A stretch of DNA of 64,000 nucleotides, taken from positions 152,282,845 to 152,346,844 of the forward strand of contig JALGPY010000002.1 of NCBI GenBank assembly GCA_023055425.1, in the 5' to 3' direction. Below, piece by piece: positions 60,541-64,000 of the stretch. Below the pieces are notes generated by a model. That model was not told the DNA's origin, did no database searches, and was given only the letters and a program-made list of their open reading frames with translations. How positions within the stretch are numbered: the first letter of the stretch is position 1; each line of letters opens with the position of its first letter. Position numbers and translations under genes: made by a program. The stretch comes from Linanthus parryae. Lineage: Eukaryota; Streptophyta; Magnoliopsida; Ericales; Polemoniaceae.

Positions 60541-63500
60541 TCACCTCCACAAGATGGAGGGTCTCAATCGGCCTTGCAAAAGGCCCCTGGTATATGGTTT
60601 GAGGCGTTGCCCGTTCACCTTAAAGCTCCCCTTTTCAGGATCTTCAATCTCGACTGCACCGAACGGGAACACTTGAGTTACCTTAAATGGTCCCGACCAT
60701 CGGGACTTTAACTTTCCAGGGAACAATCGCAGCCGGGAATTAAATAATAACACCTCTTGTCCCGGTTCAAACTTGCGATGAAGAATATGTCGAACATGCC
60801 ACATCTTTGTACGCTCTTTGTAAATCATGTTATTCTCGTAGGCGAGAACCCGAAATTCTTCAAGCTCATTCAATTGTATCATCCTCTTTTCTCCTGCAAG
60901 CTTATCATCAAGATTTAAGGACTTCAATGCCCAATACGCCTTATGTTGAAGCTCTACAGGTAAGTGACATGACTTCCCATATACCAACTGATAAGGATAC
61001 ATCCCCAATGGTGTTCGAAATGCTGTCCAATAAGCCCATAATGCATCATCCAGTCTGACCGCCCAATCCTTACGATTTAGATTCACAGTCTTCTCCAAGA
61101 TTCTCTTGACTTCCCGATTAGACACCTCAGCCTGGCCATTGGTTTGGGGATGATATGCCAATGCGACCTTGTGAGTTTTCACCCCATAAGGTGTTAAAGC
61201 CTTTGCAAAGGCTTGATTACAAAAATCAGAACCCTCGTCACTTATTATCGCCCTTGGAGTCCCGAACCGAGTAAAAATATTCTTGCGCAAGAATCTCACT
61301 ACCACTTGAGCATCATTAGTTGGAGAGGCCAATGCTTCCACCCATTTAGTGACATAATCTACAACAAGAAGAATATAGAGATTCCCATACGAGGAGGGGA
61401 ATGGCCCGATAAAATCGATTCCCCAAACGTCAAATGGCTCAACTTCCAAGATGTTATTTAGAGGCATCTCGTTTCGCCGAGAGATATTACCAGTACGCTG
61501 GAACCTATCACAGGCCAAGGCAAATGCCTTAGCATCTTTGAATAATGTAGGCCAATAAAAACCGCATTGCAAAACTTTCACCGCCGTCCGTAAACCGCTA
61601 TAATGTCCTCCACAAGGTAGAGAATGACAGTGATGCAATATACTATTCATCGCATCTTCAGCCACACATCTTCGCAAAATCTGATCCTTGCATAGCTTAA
61701 ATAGATAAGGCTCTTCCCAATAGTAATATCTAACCTCCGACATAAACTTCTTCTTCTGGGCATATGAAAAATCAGAAGGAATAATACCTTGGCTCTTGAA
61801 ATTAGCGAATTCAGCGAACCATGGAGTTTTCGAGTCAATTGCTAGAAGCTTTTCATCTGGAAACATCTCGTTGATTGGTACATCTTCAATTTTTCCGTTT
61901 TCCAACCTTGATAAATGATCGGCGACGACATTTTCAACTCCTTTTTTGTCTCGTATTTCAACATCAAACTCTTGTAAGAGCAGTACCCATCTAATTAGTC
62001 GGGGCTTGGAATCCTTCTTTTCCATGAGATACTTAATCACGGAGTTATTAGTGAATATAATTACCTTGGGTCCCACTAAGTACGGGCAGAACTTGTCAAA
62101 AGCATATACCACAACTAGGAGTTCCTTTTCCGTCGTCCCAAAATTCAGCTGCGCTTCATTCAAGACACGACTAGCATAATAAATCACTTGCGAGACCTTA
62201 TCTCTCCTTTGGACAAGAACTGCTCCCACAGCAAAATCGCTTGCGTCACACATAACTTCAAACGGTAAACACCAATCTGGTGAGGTAATAACCGGGGCTG
62301 ATGTTAACTTTTCCTTAAGAACATGGAATGCCTTAGTACAATCTGCTGAAAATACAAAAGGGACATATTTCACGAGCAGGTCAGACAAAGGCTTGGAGAT
62401 TTTAGAGAAATCTTTTATAAATCTGCGATAAAATCATGAATTACCAAGAAAGCTACGGACTCCTCTAATAGATGTTGGTGGTGGAAGCTTCTCGATAACA
62501 TAAAATTTTGCACGATCCACCTCAATGCCTTTCCCGGAAATTTTATGCCCCAGCACAATACCCTCCGTTACCATGAAGTGACACTTTTCCCAGTTCAATA
62601 CTAAGTTAGTATCCTCACATCTACTTAGCACCTTACAAAGATGGTCTAGACAATCATCATAAGAATTGCCAAAAACCGAGAAATCATCCATAAACACCTC
62701 TACATTCTTTTCCACCATGTCACTAAAAATCGCCATCATGCATCTTTGGAAGGTGGCTGGCGCGTTACAAAGACCAAATGGCATACGCCGAAATGCAAAA
62801 GTGCCATACGGGCATGTAAATGTGGTATTTTCCAGATCCTCGGGCTCAATAGCGATTTGATTATATCCAGAGTACCCGTCTAAGAAGCAATAGAACTCAT
62901 GATGTGCTAGACGATCAAGCATCTGATCGATGAACGGCAACGGGAAGTGGTCTTTTCATGTTGCATCATTAAGTCGCCGATAATCCATACACACCCTCCA
63001 GCCCGTCAGTGTTCTAGTGGAGATCATCTCACCATTGTCGCTCTTAACCACTGTCACCCCTCCCTTCTTCGGAACACATTGCACTGGGCTTACCCATTCA
63101 CTATCAGATATGGGATAAATAATGCCTGCATCAAGCCACTTAAGAACTTCCTTCTTGACAACATCCTGCATATGGGGATTAAGACGTCGTTGAGGTTGAA
63201 TCACAGCTTTCTTTCCTTCCTCCATTTGAATCTTATGCATACAATACGAGGGGCTGATCCCCTTAATATCCCCAATGGTCCATCCAATTGCAGCTTTATG
63301 CTCTCCAAGAACACGTAATAACTTGTCTTCCTCTTCCATGGCCAGCGACGAAGAGATGATAACCAGAAACGTAGAATTAGCTCCCAGGAAAGCATACTTT
63401 ATATGAGATGGAAGTGACTTAAGCTCTAACAGTGGCGGTTTCTCAAGAGATGAAATCAATGCAGGCCGCTTTTCTTCATCCTCGTATAAAGGTAGTTTCT

Positions 63501-64000
63501 CTTGGCGATACCTTCGTGCTCCTGCTTCAATATGAGCTACCATCTCATTAATGGGAGATTCCCCACGTGGTGAATGCAAAGCTTTCACGATGCACGCCTT
63601 GAGTTGATCATCATCTATAATATCACACAGGAACTCATCTGCCACAGAGTCTAAGCAATCTACGCGCATACAAGTATCTTCACAATCAGGTAATTTAATT
63701 GCTTCAAATATATTAAAGGTTACCTTTTCGTTGTGAACTCGCATTGTGAGCTCTCCACTTTGCACATTAATAAGAGCACGGCCTGTTGCTAAGAATGGTC
63801 TCCCAAGTATTATCGGATCCTAATCCTCATCCATATCTAAAATCACAAAGTCAGCCGGAAATATGAATTTATCAACTTTTACCAATACATCTTCCACTAC
63901 ACCGCGCGGGTATTTGATTGATCGATCAGCCATTTACAAGGATATGGTGGTAGGTGCAGGCTCTCCAAGCTTCAATTTTTCGTAAACGGATAAGGGCATA
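60541..64000 (-). pseudogene. Athila-type pol: protease, RT, RNase H, integrase
   Basis: One continuous minus-strand frame from the window edge to 60541, with only four in-frame stops: TAA 63934-63936, TAG 63820-63822, TGA 62956-62958 and TGA 62434-62436. Domains in order: aspartic protease end ([32 protein letters not shown]), RT (VSPVQCVPKKGG, GWRVCMDYRRLN, MPFGLCNAPATFQRCM, VEVFMDDFSVFG with FMDD intact), RNase H ([27 protein letters not shown], but FTNNS where FTDH is usual), integrase zinc finger ([18 protein letters not shown] instead of CDRC), integrase core ([30 protein letters not shown]: all three acidic residues present), and a C-terminal part ending [14 protein letters not shown] text. 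It is relatively young but inactive. Confidence 0.9.

Larger units (their letters stand above)
56040..64000 (-). mobile_element. Athila-type Ty3/gypsy retrotransposon, 3' part
   Basis: Pol on the minus strand (60541-64000), followed downstream by the tract near 60480-60520 (CTCGGGAGGCAACCCGAG on minus), the Athila-typical 'attgaggacaatgactcat' then 'gtgtgaggg' motif (58080-58045) and an LTR ending in CA at 56040. Gag and the 5' LTR are outside the window. A LINE is nested within it. Confidence 0.82.

Overview
The window looks like gene-poor, repeat-rich nuclear DNA of a flowering plant, most likely a eudicot. It is AT-rich and packed with plant-type LTR retrotransposons (Ty1/copia and Ty3/gypsy), a CACTA DNA transposon, a truncated LINE and spliced small secreted-peptide genes. 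There are no bacterial-style operons, and I recognised no rRNA or tRNA gene (I did not search for them exhaustively). The species cannot be named from what I see.

Layout. 1-4697: two decayed fragments of one Ty1/copia family (A and B, + strand), separated by a truncated antisense LTR of a second, SIRE-like family. 4698-14633: the 3' LTR of copia B, split in two by an 8.4-kb SIRE/Sirevirus-type element (5691-14097) that still shows both LTRs, the primer-binding site, gag, RT/RNase H, an extra 3' ORF and the polypurine tract, but has lost protease and integrase. 14634-21728: AT-rich DNA with two dead copies of a cysteine-rich peptide (CRP) exon and a 3.05-kb solo LTR flanked by a CGATT duplication. 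21729-30594: a minus-strand LARD-like element, with 3.8-kb near-identical LTRs around about 1.2 kb of non-coding DNA. 30595-39361: a tandem duplication of about 3.8 kb; each copy carries a two-exon CRP gene on the minus strand. The first is intact by eye, the second has lost two of six cysteines. 39362-43347: a diverged copy of the 14.6-21.4 kb block with two more dead CRP exons.

43348-56039: copia D (minus strand), whose gag is broken by an opposite-orientation LTR of its own family. A 7.2-kb CACTA element (48194-55394) sits inside that LTR. The CACTA element carries exons captured from a host gene for an S9-family prolyl oligopeptidase-like protein, and one of those exons is in turn split by a SIRE-like solo LTR (50838-52127). 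56040-64000: the 3' part of an Athila-type Ty3/gypsy element on the minus strand, with an almost continuous pol frame broken by only four stops, and with a 5'-truncated LINE (58268-59172) flanked by a 16-bp target duplication.

How it fits together: most of the window is a record of successive insertions. The plausible host genes are the CRP pair at 33.3-38.3 kb and perhaps a small ORF at 32.6 kb. The tandem duplication and the scattered dead exons show a CRP family that expanded locally and then partly decayed.
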